This document shows, piece by piece, positions 24,214-35,007 of a stretch of 64,000 nt of DNA. Each line of letters opens with the position of its first letter. Position 1 is the stretch's first letter. A program made the position numbers and the translations under genes. Source of the stretch: Purpureocillium takamizusanense (lineage: Eukaryota; Ascomycota; Sordariomycetes; Hypocreales; Ophiocordycipitaceae); assembly GCF_022605165.1 (NCBI RefSeq), contig NC_063072.1, positions 2,666,001-2,730,000 on the forward strand. The letters run 5' to 3'. The notes under the pieces were generated by a model, which saw nothing but the letters and a program-made list of their open reading frames with translations, made no database searches and was not told the origin of the DNA.

Positions 24214-25421
24214 ATGGCCGACCAGCAGCAAGACCCGGGGCGCCGCATTCAGGCCATCGGCCAGCATCTCCAGCCGCCGTCACCGTCGGGCCTCCCGCCG
24301 ATCCAAAGAGTAGCCGCCGGGTCCAGCACCCCACGCGTCCAGGGCAAGGTGGCCATCATCACGGGTACGTATCAAGTTGCAACCCCCCCCCCCCCCTGTC
24401 CGTCCATCCGTCCGTCCCCCGGGACACACTCACCTGAGGAGAGAGAGGGGGGGCGGGGGCTTTGGGGAGAAGACATCATCGTCATGCTCATCACACACAT
24501 GAACAAACAGGCGCCAACTCGCCCATGGGCATCGGGCGCGCCTCGGCCCACCAGTTCGCCGAGAGCGGCGCGCGGGCGCTGTACCTGTGCGACTACGACG
24601 GCACGCACCTCGAGGCGCACGCGCGCGACATCACCGCCGCCTTCCCGGGCGTCGAGGTCCACGCGCGCCGCTTCGACGCCGCCGACGAGGCCGAGGTCAA
24701 GGCCGTCGTCGACGACGCCGTGCGCCGCTACGGCCGCCTCGACGTCTTCTTTGCCAACGCCGGCGTCACGGGGCCCCTTGTCGGCTTTACCGACGGGAGC
24801 GCCGACGACTTTATGTCTGTCTTCCGGACCAACACGCTCAGGTATGGATGGATGGATGGCTGGCTGTCTTTCTTTCTTGTAGCTGTGCCGTCGTCACACG
24901 GCGTTTGTTTCTTTACGGACTCGGTCCGCCCGCAACAAAAAGGCTGACGGAAATCTTGTCCCAGCGTCTTCCTCGCGGCCAAGCACGCCGCCCCGGCCAT
25001 GGGCAAGACGTCGCCCGACAAGCCCGCGCCGGGGGGCAGCATCATCGGCACGGCGTCGGTGGCGGGCCTGCGCTCCAACGCCGGCTCCGCGCCCTACTCG
25101 GCGTCCAAGGCGGCCGTGGTGTCGCTGGCCCAGACGCTGTCGTACGAGCTGGCCGGCACGGGCGTGCGCGTCAACGCCCTGTGCCCGGGGCTCATCGAGA
25201 CGGGCATGACGGCGTTCGTCTACGACTCCGCCCGCGCGCGCGGCCGCGAGGGCCGCATCGGCCAGCTCAACCCCACCAGGCGCGGCGGCCACGCCGACGA
25301 GATTGCCCGCGTCGCCCTCTTCCTCGCCAGCGACGAGAGCAGCTACGTCAACGGCCAGGCCTGGGCCGTCGACGGCGGCCTGAGCGCCGGCCATCCCTTT
25401 GTGCCCGGCCGCCTGAGCTGA
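24214..25421 (+). CDS. Classical short-chain dehydrogenase/reductase
   Basis: NAD(P)-dependent oxidoreductase. The model has exons 24214-24364, 24511-24841 and 24965-25421 (312 aa). Intron 1 has GTACGT and a long C run; intron 2 has GTATGG and CCCAG. A ~40-residue Gln/Pro-rich leader precedes the Rossmann motif. That motif reads [11 protein letters not shown], one residue longer than the usual TGxxxGIG; from memory this longer form occurs in other fungal SDRs. NAG (FFANAGV), the catalytic Ser in GTASVAG (~192) and YSASK (205-209) are present, as is the [12 protein letters not shown] segment. The C-terminal [13 protein letters not shown] and VDGGLS are typical of FabG-like or sorbitol/levodione-type SDRs. 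The leader carries no obvious targeting signal. Third-position GC is very high. The substrate is not predictable. Confidence 0.9.
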
Positions 25422-26626
25422 AGTCGTCGGTTCTCGGGCCGCGGGGGGGGGGGGGGGATGGAACACTTGAAGCGAGAGTGAGAGAGAGAAGGAGGGCGGG
25501 CGGGGACAGAAACCGATGAAGCATCACGCACTTCGCGCGTAGCATATACTACATACCGTTCCTCAAACCTCGCCATTGCAGATTGTGAGCGAGCACCGAC
25601 ACTACCCGGGCCTGTACCCATCGCGCCACCATATATCCACCACGTGCCGGTGATGCTACGTCACCTACGCCAAACAGCACGCGGACAGTCATGAACTTGA
25701 AAAGCGAGATCGTGCCATATTCTTCGTCCTGCTTATCAAGCGAATATTGAGCGTGACATCCGTGGGGGGAGAGGAAGAGAAAGAGAAAGAACGAGAACTG
25801 CAGGGAAACAATGAGGGGCGCGCCATCTCGTCCGCATATCTGACTTTCCTTCCACTTGGCCCCTGAGCGGCAGCGGCAATACGTACGTACGTACGTAGCA
25901 CCACCACCGCCCTCGCCAGCAAAGCACAATCTTGATTCTTGAACAACACACATCTCTCCCTCTCTCTCCCCTGCCTGCGTGTCTCCCCTGACCAATGACC
26001 TTGGCGCCGTTGCGCATTATCAAGCATGACGCCCGCCCCCCCCCCCCCCGTCCAGTCAGTCCCTGTTGTCATTTTCCCCGCCATCCGCATACCCTCCCTG
26101 TCCAATGTCAGCCAGGGTTCCCCCCCGCGGACCCAGAAAGAGAAAGAGGAAGAGGGAGACGAACCAAAAAAAACTCGCGAACTGCGCTGCAGCAGCACAA
26201 CCACCCCCTTCCCTGGTTGGCGCATCGGATATCCCACACGCGCCGAGTAGTCGCATCCTGATCCTGTATATGTACGGTCATGCATACCTATACCAGTACG
26301 TAGTTAGTTTGGTCAGGTAACTAGTAAGCACATGTATACTAACGTTAGTATGCACCTCGGAGGCTCAAGGCCTGCCCCCCCGTGCCCCTGTCCTGTCTTG
26401 GCTCGCTTGTCTTCTCTTGGCTTGGTTCACGTAGATACGTACTTACAGTCGGGATACGCGAGCCTATTTTCGACCCAACTACCGGGATTGTATCTCTTGT
26501 GTTTCTTCCCTGTCTCTGCCGCCTGCCCACGCCCACATCGCAGACAACGCACCTGATCCCCCCGCCCCTAGTACTAGTTGACTTAGCATCCCCATCAACG
26601 AACCGTCTGTAATGTACCTACATGCA

Positions 26627-26654
26627 ACCTACCTACCTACCTACCTACCTACCT
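26627..26654. repeat. (ACCT)7 tetranucleotide microsatellite
   Basis: Seven perfect ACCT units in intergenic DNA. It resembles the scattered TACCTACC/GGTAGGTA motifs elsewhere in the window. Confidence 0.9.
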
Positions 26655-27666
26655 TACGTCCCCGAGTCGTTTTTGTCTTCCCCAGTTCGTTCGTCCTTTA
26701 TGACAAGAAGAGCGCGCGCGACCAAGAAATCAAACAATCCCACCTGCTCTTTTTGGCTGTCGCTTGGGTTTCATTATGGCTTGTGTTGTTATTCGCCCCC
26801 TCCCCCCAATGGGAGCGGTGATGATGCCCGTCCGGATGTTGGGAACTTTTGGGCGGTCCCGGAGCTGTGAAGAAGACGGATTCTCAGGGACGCTAACTAC
26901 TAAAGTTGGATTGCCCTTGGGGCCTTTTTTTTTTCCTTTGGCTTTTCTACGGCCAGAGGGGTGGCGACATCTACTCGCGATGTTACTGCGGCATATGCAT
27001 ATGCAGGCTTTTACCTCCAGCGTTTACAGTATATTGTGTGTATTTCAGAGGGATGTTTTGCCCTCTGAATCGGGGTATCGAGGAAAGATCCGTCAGGGTA
27101 TACTACGTATGTACCGATTCTACGACAAGAGAGTCCGAGCAAACGATAGTCGTTCTGGGGTCTCCCCTCTCCACCCCGTTCGTCTATGCCAAACGGCCCC
27201 GGAGAGATCGCGGGTGGGACCCGGGCGGAGGATCGCGCCCGCTCGACCGCTCGCCCGCTCGATTTCGCCATCGGGCGGAGGGAGGGGAGGGGGAGGGAAA
27301 CCAATGCGTCGGCCAAGAAAGATCAACCGTGGATGCCCACGCCTTCCTTTTCCGCCCTTTTCGCGCCCGCGCCCGCGCGAACCAGAGAAAGAATAGAGAC
27401 GCAAACAGCGGTCGGGGCTACTAGTTTCTCCTAGATCGCGGCCTCTCCCACAGGCTCCCACTCGAACGTTGCAGTCGACCACAAGTTTTGCGATGTGTGG
27501 CTGCTACTCCGTGGAGAATAACCGGGGGGGGGGCGAGCGCCATGCCATGGCGGTGCGGAGTACCACAGCGGAATATAGCAGCATGCATGGGTTCGTCTAA
27601 GGAGAGAGAGTTGCTTCGTACGACGACGACGATGACGGCGGCGGCGGCGGCGAGGTACGGGATGTG

Positions 27667-27699
27667 GGAGGAGGAGGAAGAGGAGGAGGAGGAGGAGGA
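27667..27699. repeat. GAG-rich purine array upstream of the dioxygenase
   Basis: About ten GAG units with one GAA interruption on the plus strand, ~330 bp upstream of the dioxygenase start codon. A CCT array of opposite strand sense lies 150 bp further on, at 27849-27888. Confidence 0.85.
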
Positions 27700-27725
27700 C
27701 GTGGGCCATTATCGTCGTCAAAAGA

Positions 27726-27733
27726 GTATAAAA
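27726..27733 (+). promoter_or_regulatory. TATA-like element of the intradiol dioxygenase gene
   Basis: A TATAAAAG match lies ~300 bp upstream of the start codon at 28031, between the purine and pyrimidine arrays. If used, it would give a leader of roughly 270 nt. This is motif evidence only. Confidence 0.35.
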
Positions 27734-27848
27734 GAGAGACGATATCCTCGCTTCCCGACCCAGGTAGGCCCCTTAAGCTCACCCAGCCTGCCAAAGACAG
27801 ACGAGGGAATCTTGATTGGGTGCTTCTCGAGAAAAGACGTCCTCTTGT

Positions 27849-27888
27849 TCTTCTTCCTCCTCCTCCTCCTCCTCCTCCTTCTTCTTTC
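27849..27888. repeat. CCT/CTT pyrimidine array
   Basis: Eight to nine CCT units flanked by CTT units on the plus strand, forming the complement-sense partner of the GAG array at 27667-27699. It lies in the probable leader of the dioxygenase gene. Confidence 0.85.
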
Positions 27889-28030
27889 AAAGACCAGAGA
27901 CGAGGACGACGACCCAACTTGTTATTGGAGTACACTCCCATAAGAAACTTACTATTATTACTTGGCATTACCACTTCGGTCCAACTACCACTACTACTAA
28001 CAACACCACCGCAAGCAACCCAACGTACCC

Positions 28031-29382
28031 ATGCGGTCCCTCTCCACGACGCTCGTCGCCCTGCTCGCCTGCGTGGCGGCGACGGGCGTGCTCGGCCACC
28101 CCAGCTCCGAGGAGGACAAGAAGGCCTTCTTCGAGGCCCGGAGCCGCGTCGTCGCGCACACGAGGCGCTCCCTCGAGCGCTGCGCTGACTCGCCCGAGGC
28201 GCGCGCCCTCGAGGAGCGTGCCGTGGCCCGCCGCTTGGCCAAGGCGGAGGAGCTGCGCGCAAAGTACGGCCTGAATAAGGGTGAGTTGACCGAGAAAAAA
28301 ATGTTCCACGTCTTTTCTTGTTGTTGTCCTTTTTCTTCTTCTTCTTCTCCTATTTGTCGTGATCTTCCTCTTCTTCTTTGTCTCTTGATGAACTCGTTGT
28401 TTGATCGTTCTTCTTGTTCTGCTCCTTCTTTCCCCTTTTCTCTTTCCCCCCGGGACATGTCCATCAGTAAAAGTGATGCTGCAGAGGAACGTAGGACGAG
28501 GATGGATGGATGATATTGTGTCGAAGAGAATCTTCTTACTCACACACACAACTTGTCGCCTTTTCTCCAGACAAGCGCGACAGGCAGTGGTTCCAGCACT
28601 ACAACAAGCTCTCGCATGACCTGTCGTACAAGGGCTACAACCTCCAGACGCCGGCCAAGACGCTCTTCTCGTCCAACACGACGTGCGCCCTGGTGCCCGA
28701 GACCATCATCGGGCCCTACTACGTCGAGGGCGAGCTCATCCGCTCCGACATCACCGACGGGCAAAAGGGCGTGCGCGCCCACGTCGACTACCAGTTCATC
28801 AACATCCGCACCTGCAAGCCCGTGCCCGACCTGCTCGTCGACATCTGGCACTGCAACGCCCTCGGCGTCTACTCGGGCGTCTCCGCCCCCGGCCAGGGCG
28901 GCCTCGACACCACCTACGGCCGCGGCGTGCAAAAGACGGACTCGGACGGCGTCGTCCAGTTCGACACCATCTTCCCAGGCCACTACGCAGGCCGCGCCAC
29001 CCACATCCACGTCATGTCCACCGACCACGCCCGCGTCCTGCCCAACGGCACCTTTGAGGGCGGCACCGTCCGCCACATCGGCCAGACCTACTTCGACGAG
29101 TCCGTCATCAAGGCCGTCGAGGCCACCGAGCCCTACAGGCGCAACCCGGCCCGCCGCACCACCAACCTCCAGGACTCTTTCGCCAGCGACCAGGCCACGC
29201 CCCAGTACGACCCCTTCGTCAAGCACGTCTACCTGGGCAGCAAGGCCCAGGACGGGCTGCTCCTCTTCCTCTCCATCGGCATCGACCCCGACGCCGACTA
29301 CAACGAGTGCCGCACGCCCGCAGCCCACTGGCACCCGGGCGGTGGCGAGGACCTGCCCGACCCTCAGTTCTGCAACATTTGA
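28031..29382 (+). CDS. Secreted intradiol ring-cleavage dioxygenase
   Basis: Extracellular non-haem Fe(III) dioxygenase, likely cleaving catechol-type aromatics between the two hydroxyls. The model has exons 28031-28280 and 28571-29382 (353 aa), separated by a 290-nt CTT-rich intron (GTGAGT...CTCCAG). A signal peptide is clear (MRSLSTTLVALLACVAATGV, then LGHP). An ~100-residue charged region follows before the catalytic core. Iron ligands are visible: Tyr in IGPYYVEG (133 or 134), Tyr222 in FPGHYAGR, and His228 and His230 in RATHIHV. DLLVDIWHCNALGVYSGV is the conserved core strand. The C-terminus ends with a DPDADYNECRTPAAHW segment typical of secreted fungal members. This secreted class is distinct from intracellular protocatechuate 3,4-dioxygenases. 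The natural substrate (lignin-derived or host-defence phenolics) is not known. It is convergent with ORC6, 200 bp away. Confidence 0.93.
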
Positions 29383-29582
29383 GCGTGTCAGCCTGTATCT
29401 GTGCCCTTGCCTTCTGTAAATAGCACCTTGAGGCTGGTATTCCGGGGCTGGCTCTGGAAGTAGTGCAACCCGACGGCTCAATAGTCGGGGACCAGCTGAG
29501 GACTCGGGAGCGAAAACGAAAAAATTGATCACGCCCATCGTACATGCAGTCAGTTGTGCACCGTTCGTGTTGGCGTCACCCG

Positions 29583-30802
29583 TCAGGAATCGATGTCCAT
29601 GGCGCCGCCGGCTGTCATGGCCTGTCCAATCCTTGCCAGGATCTGGTCCTTCCACGCGGCGTAGTCGGACAATCGTGACTCGCTCAGGAAGTCGTACTTT
29701 TCCTGCAGCATCGTATCCGCGCGCCGTGCAGGTAGCTGAGCCTCCGAATCGTCATGGTCAACCTCGCCAGCTGTGCCCGTGTCGTCCTCCCGTGTCGAGT
29801 CGACCACATCGACGAGGCCCTTGTACCAGTCGCCGGCGAGCCAATCCGTGTCGTTGACGTGCGCCACCGCGGTATCAAACTCCTTCGACTTGACGGCTCT
29901 CCAACCATCCCATGCCTCGCTCTCGTTTACATCCTTGATGGTGACATGGTGGCGTGCCTGAGCTAGCAAGCCGAGAATCTCTTTGCGCAGTGGGACGTAG
30001 CCCTCGCGGTCGATGGCGTCCCCCGAAGTCATGGCTCGGACACGCATGATGACGAAGAAGTAGATGGCCGCAGCCAAGTCGGCGATGTGCTTGCTCACCC
30101 ACGGGTCGTCTGTCCTCCGTCCAGCGGGCGCGACGATGGACTCGACGCCGGCTAACACGGTCGGGGCCAGCCTTCGATTCTCCATCTCGGCACACATGTA
30201 GCGAATAGTAGGGCGGATCCACGGGTGCAGACCGTCCTTGAGGGCGGCTGCGTCTCCGCGGACGGTCGACTTGGAGGGCGTCACCTGGCCGGCTTGTGAG
30301 GGCTGCCGGAACTGGGCCAGGCTCGACTCTTTACTTGGGGTGCCTCTCGACGGCAGCTGACGGGCGCTGGACGCGGGCGAGGCACCCAGCTCGCGTTTCT
30401 TGGAGCTAGGAGTGCGCAGGCGTGAAGACCGCGGTGTTCCAGACGTGTTGGGCAAGATGTTGTCCAGGTGCGTGTAGAGCCGCTTGTAGATGCGCGGAGG
30501 GATGGGCGGTCGAGGCTCGATGGGGGGGAGGTTGAGGGTTATCTTGAGGCTAGACATACATACAGTATTGGGTCAGCAATCTATGGCGACGCGAGGAGTT
30601 GGGAGCACTGAGAAACGTACCGATCGCACGCAATGTTTGCGCAGGCATAGTGACGACCAACTTCTTCTTCGGCCTTGAGGGTGCTGGCTCTGTTGCGGGA
30701 CTGCGCGAGCAGGGAGCCGGCGAGCTCGACGAGCGACGGGGGAAGCTCTGAGCCGTGCGCGGGCATCAGCGACAGCAGCGCCAGCTCCAGCTGTTTGCTC
30801 AT
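29583..30802 (-). CDS. ORC6: Origin recognition complex subunit 6
   Basis: Nuclear replication-licensing factor; part of ORC, which loads Mcm2-7 onto origins. The model has exon 1 at 30802-30621 and exon 2 at 30549-29583 (382 aa). The 71-nt intron has GTACGT and TCTAG and joins IACDR to LKITLNLPPI in frame. The start is MSKQLELALLSLMP; the longer upstream frame is rejected because Orc6 N-terminal cyclin-fold sequence begins here. The N-terminal fold (residues ~1-100, ending in PPRIYKRLYTHLDNIL) is followed by a Ser/Pro-rich linker with several S/T-P sites (GTPSK, VTPSK, possible CDK sites by family knowledge). A second helical domain (~125-250) contains HPWIRPTIRYMC and KHIADLAAAIYFFVIMRVRA. 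The C-terminus ends in MDIDS. It is divergent from the EF-hand gene across 540 bp. Confidence 0.88.
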
Positions 30803-31342
30803 CTTGGAGATGCTGGGGAGGCGGGCAGGGCGTGTGCGAAGGCGGATCGAACTGGAGGCACAGGTGACGATGGTCGAGGGCAAGATGGACGTTTGTTTAG
30901 TACAGACGCGAACTGGGTACAACTAGCTAAGTTGTGCTGAAGTCCGGTTGACGCGTTGAGCAAATCCATTATTTAGCGACGAGACAGCGGGCCGGTCCCG
31001 CCCCCATAGTGGTGCCGTTCCTCCGGCCCTGCAGGGGCACGGCGCAGTGGGACGGGCCACCCGGCGACTCGTTCGCCCGGGATTCGCTCGGGGCTTCTGA
31101 TCGGCCTGCGGTGGGCATCGCATCGCATCTCAGTGGCAGACTCATCATCATCAACCCCGTTCCATCACTCGAGGAGCGCAACGTCACAGGCCAGGGACCA
31201 ACCTCGTCACAAGAGGCGTGACTATCCTCCTCCATCCCACTCTCACCCACCCGCACCCAGCATTGATTGCCAAAAAAAACTACGCGACGCCAATTGAGTG
31301 CAGCCAAGCCGCCAATCGCCCCAGGACCACGGTTCGCCCACG
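30803..31342. promoter_or_regulatory. Divergent promoter between ORC6 and the EF-hand gene
   Basis: This 540-bp gap separates two oppositely transcribed starts. No gene fits inside. No TATA element is obvious. A short A run precedes the EF-hand leader near 31272. Bidirectional use is inferred from geometry only. Confidence 0.5.
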
Positions 31343-32031
31343 ATGCGCACAGCCGTCCTCTACCCCTTCTTCTGCGCGCTCGCGGGCCTGGCGCTCGCCC
31401 ACGACGCCCGGACAGGCTCCCACTTGCAGAAGCCCATGGTCGACGAGAACGCCGACTGGATGACCAAACACATGGCCGGTATTGTCTCTCCATCTCTCCA
31501 CCCCTCTCACCTTCTTTCGCGTATGTGCTGATGGCCCGACTGCCAGAGGAGCACCACATGTCTAGCTGGGACGCCGACTCCTTCTTCACCCTCCACGACT
31601 ACAACGCCGACGACGTCTGGCAGGCCGACGAGCTGCTGCGCACCTACGGGCTGTTCGACCAGTCCAACAAGGACGTCTCGGGCGACCGCCGCGACCAGAT
31701 TACGCGCGAGCTACTACACATACTCGACACGGACAAGGACGGCGACGTCAGCCGCGCCGAGTGGAAGGCCTTTGCCGCCAAGGGCCACACCCTGCCCGAC
31801 ATGGGCACGGGGCCCGGCCACCACGGCGACGACGAGTACGAGTACGAGATCCATCACTGGGAAAAGTACCACGACGAGAATACGAAGCTCGAGGACCTGA
31901 CGCACCCCGAGGACATTGAGCACTTCAAGCACCACGAGGAGATGGAGCGCGCGCAAGAGGAGCAGGAGGCCATGGACAAGAAGGCCATCGTTGAGGAGAA
32001 TATCCCCCTCAAGTTCCGCAGGCAACACTAG
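31343..32031 (+). CDS. Secretory-pathway EF-hand protein, Ssp120/nucleobindin-like
   Basis: Calcium-binding protein that probably acts in the ER/Golgi or is secreted. The model has exons 31343-31478 and 31547-32031 (206 aa) with a 68-nt intron joining HMA to EEHHM. The signal peptide is MRTAVLYPFFCALAGLALAH. EF-hand 1 has the loop DYNADDVWQADE (63-74) following SFFTLH. EF-hand 2 is canonical, DTDKDGDVSRAE (106-117). The spacing and the FFTLHDxN signature match nucleobindin and yeast Ssp120. A His/Asp/Glu-rich C-terminal half follows (HHGDDEYEYEIHHWEKYHDE), partly helical and coiled-coil-like, ending KFRRQH with no HDEL-type retention signal. It is convergent with the TYW2 gene, whose stop lies ~140 bp downstream. 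Confidence 0.87.
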
Positions 32032-32174
32032 ATGGGGCATCAGCAAAGAAATGGGTACAGACAGATGGGTCGTCATTGGCGTTGCAGGACTGGCGCAGGA
32101 CGGCATGTGTTGGGGGGGCGCGAGGCTTGATGCCGTGTACATAGATGCCCCTTGTATCATCGTGGCATGTACGT

Positions 32175-33422
32175 TTAGACCCTGGTTATATGCACATCAA
32201 AGACACAGTGCCATACGCCAGGTGCAAACGTCTTGACCAGCTCCACGTGCTCTACAGCTGCCGACCGGCCACGGCCCTCCTCCGTCTCGCCCCAATCCGT
32301 AAATCGCCGCTGGATCTCGTCCCGCCTCGTTTCCGTGTCGGCGGCTCCAACATTCTCGTGCAGATGAAGCCACGCCTCGCGACTCCAGCGCGCCATCTCC
32401 CATGCCGGTCGCCATGTCGGCTCACTAGACGGCAAGTACCCGCAGTTGACGTGCCATACCATGCGCGCCGCCGCCGCCGCCGCGCCCGTCGCCCCTTGCA
32501 ACTCCGCGACCCTGCTCGCGGCATGCTCGTTGCTCTCCAGGAACACGATGATGTCCTCACGGCCCTCACCGCCACTGCCGTCTGGTTCGCCGCGCCTGGG
32601 CCGCACCCATGACCGCGTCGCGCGCGCCGGGTCCGCCGTGCCGCCCTGCACGACCCTCACGCTCCGTCCGTTGGCCCGCGCGCCGCGCCGCAGACCCTCG
32701 ACGCTCCACGGGTTGATCTCCCAGCATAGGACACGCATGCCCAGCGCCGCATAGCAGAGTACAAAGTAGCCGATGCCCGCGTACAGGTCCAGTGCCCAGA
32801 CGTCGTCGTCGCCATCGCCGCCGCCGCCACCACCCGCCTCACCCGCGACGGCGCGCGGAAACTCGAGCAGCCGGGCCTTCTCCTTGACGTTGCCGCGGCT
32901 GAACATGGTCCACCGCGGCGCCCACGTCTGGTAAATGCCGTTCTGCTTCGTCGAGACCCAGAACGCGGCGTCAAAGTCCGCGGCCGAGGGCGGATCGTGT
33001 GCCGGCTGCGCGGGACCAAAGTCCCCAAACAGCATCTTCAGCCTGCTCGGACTGCGCAGCACATTCTCCGCGTCGCCACCCTCGCTCTGTAGGGGAATTC
33101 CCCCGTTGATCGCGAGGTTCGTCAGCGTGGTTTTAGCGCTCTTAGACAGCTCGTCTAGGATGAGGCGCCACAGACGTTCCCGCGCCTCGACGTCACAGCG
33201 CGCGAGCGCCCCGACCCAGGCCGTGCCGCTGAAGCTTCCGGATGGCAGCAGGACCATAGGCTCGTAGACGGTGAAGCGCTTGGGGGCGCTGTTGATGAGA
33301 GACTCGCGCCATGCTTGGGGCTCGTTCAAGGGACCAGTGTTGAGGGTGGTGGTCCATCGCTCCACCGCCGCGCGGATGGGGTGAACTTGTCGTTGCCGCG
33401 GCTTGGGCATATTTGAAGCCAT
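32175..33422 (-). CDS. TYW2: tRNA wybutosine-synthesising protein 2 (aminocarboxypropyl transferase)
   Basis: S-adenosylmethionine-dependent enzyme transferring the 3-amino-3-carboxypropyl group to the tricyclic base at G37 of tRNA-Phe, a step of wybutosine synthesis (TRM12 in yeast). It is a single exon of 415 aa. The N-terminal half contains LNEPQAWRES, APKRFTVYEPMVLLPSGSF and MLFGDFGPA, characteristic of the family, and then KQNGIYQTWAPRWTMFSRGN. The Rossmann motif I is ALDLYAGIGYFVLCYA (~209), followed by VLCWEINPWSVEGLRRGA, and the late NCGYLPSS motif replaces the NPPY of methyltransferases, as expected for TYW2. A Gly/Asp-rich insert sits just before motif I and an Ala run before the NCG motif. 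It is divergent from HSF1. Confidence 0.92.
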   Translation of the reverse strand: MASNMPKPRQRQVHPIRAAVERWTTTLNTGPLNEPQAWRESLINSAPKRFTVYEPMVLLPSGSFSGTAWVGALARCDVEARERLWRLILDELSKSAKTTLTNLAINGGIPLQSEGGDAENVLRSPSRLKMLFGDFGPAQPAHDPPSAADFDAAFWVSTKQNGIYQTWAPRWTMFSRGNVKEKARLLEFPRAVAGEAGGGGGGDGDDDVWALDLYAGIGYFVLCYAALGMRVLCWEINPWSVEGLRRGARANGRSVRVVQGGTADPARATRSWVRPRRGEPDGSGGEGREDIIVFLESNEHAASRVAELQGATGAAAAAARMVWHVNCGYLPSSEPTWRPAWEMARWSREAWLHLHENVGAADTETRRDEIQRRFTDWGETEEGRGRSAAVEHVELVKTFAPGVWHCVFDVHITRV

Positions 33423-35007
33423 TGGCTAAGCGGGATATTCTTCCGATTCAAGGCATCGTTCGTTGGCGTAGGTAGTTTGCGATGCGACCATCCACTCTCC
33501 AGGTACGAGGTAGTTATTCGTACTTGGTAGTTTTACGTTGTCAATGCTGAAGTGGATCGAAGTGGTGTCAGTCAGGATCAATGGAATGGACCCCACCATG
33601 GATGTGACGGGTAGACACGAAAGTACTACGGTGGAGTTCAAGCGCCCGCCACAGTTGATCAAGGCGCAGGTCGTCGCAGCCTGCAGGCACCAAGCTTGCC
33701 AAGCTACCGCTGACGACGAGAATATCGGTACCTTACAACACTACAAAATTAGTAGTGAAAGGCTCTTTCCCAATGATAACGCAGAGCAACACATGCTCTG
33801 CTGCTATACACTCATGTCGTCTGCGCTGTACATGTTTTAATACTTCGAATATATATACTGTCCCTTATACGCGAGTGCTGTGTAATGTACGACAGCGGCG
33901 GCTGCAAGGAGCTCGGGCCTGTGACGATTGAGCGACAACACCATCACCGGTAAGCCCAAGCCCAGGCCGGCGTCACGTGGCCAGAGGGGCTGTCGCAATG
34001 CAGGGCAGACAGGCAGTGCAGTGCAGTGTAGCGCAGCACAGTGTAGCGCAGCGCCGCAGAAAACGGGCGACACTGCACCCCAACAGCAGCCAGAGGAGCG
34101 GGCCACTGATGAGGTGGGGTCGTGGAGTCCAGCGGCAGGTAGAGGTGGAGCACGTCTGGTAGGCCATTAGCGGCAGCAGCGGGCAAAAGATACGTACCTC
34201 TTACGCTGCAGTGCTTTGCAGTTTGGACCGGTCCGGTGATTTTTAGAACTGCTTGCCCGTACTGCCACCACATGGCGTAAACCCAAGATTAATCCGTCAA
34301 CCGTCGCTTCGTTCGCCCTGTTCCTTGTCCTCACCGGCCCGCCCTCCCGTCCTCCATCACGGAAGAGACGGATCGCTGCGGAGAAGCCTCTACCGGAAGC
34401 CCAGCCCCTGCTGACGGTCGCGGCCATCCCCCGCCATAAACTCTACGCCCGCCAGCTCGCGACGCTTCACCACGAAAGAGCCTGTTCACACAAACTTCTC
34501 GGACGTCCGCGTCCGCCTGGCCATTGTCGATAAGCCTGCAATTGCGCCATCACGTCCTTCGCCCCCAACGTGTCGCTCGGACGAGCCGCCAGCACAGCGC
34601 CGCCACGATTGCTGCACTTCGCTGCGGGGGAGCAGAGCCGCACTCGCGACGCCTTGCCGCCTTGACGGCTTTGCCTTGTACCTACGAGCGTCCTCATCAA
34701 GCTCCGTAGCTTCGTGCGCACGAAGGTTGACAGAAATTGTGTCATCGACGCGCCTGGTATCGATCAGACTACATCTCGCCCGCGGCTTCCTCTGCCTCCG
34801 AGCCCTCGCACGGCCCGACGACGAGGTCACGGCGAAGACTCGACTGTCGAGTGCCTGGGGTCCCACTCTCCTCCTACATTTCTGTTCTCCGATCCTTCCC
34901 ATCGCTTGCACGAAAATCCGAACGCCCTCGCTTTTCTCGCGCCTGGCGCGACCCCAGTCCAACCCCATAGCACCGAGGTCTACGAGCTACCCACGACCGA
35001 CCGCGCC
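33423..35007. other. Divergent intergenic region and long HSF1 leader
   Basis: 1.6 kb between TYW2 and HSF1 with no supported gene. The part nearest TYW2 is its promoter. A direct-repeat patch of GTGCAGTGCAGTGTAGCGCAG type lies at 34015-34050. The last ~500 bp is C/T-rich and likely the HSF1 leader, containing an in-frame upstream ATG at 34714. Confidence 0.55.

Larger units (their letters stand above)
25422..28030. other. Intergenic region with mirror-image purine/pyrimidine tracts
   Basis: 2.6 kb with no supported gene. It contains a G run at 25443-25457, a CGTA-type tract near 25883-25899, a C run near 26036-26050, an (ACCT)7 tract at 26627-26654, a GAG array at 27667-27699 and a CCT array at 27849-27888. 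A TATA-like element precedes the dioxygenase gene. Overlapping open frames at 25549-26285 (minus) and 26764-27424 (plus) are low-complexity and lack domains. Confidence 0.6.

Noticed and set aside
28540..29655. 371-codon minus-strand frame over the dioxygenase
   Set aside because: Val/Asp/Gly-rich shadow caused by strong third-position C in the real gene on the plus strand.
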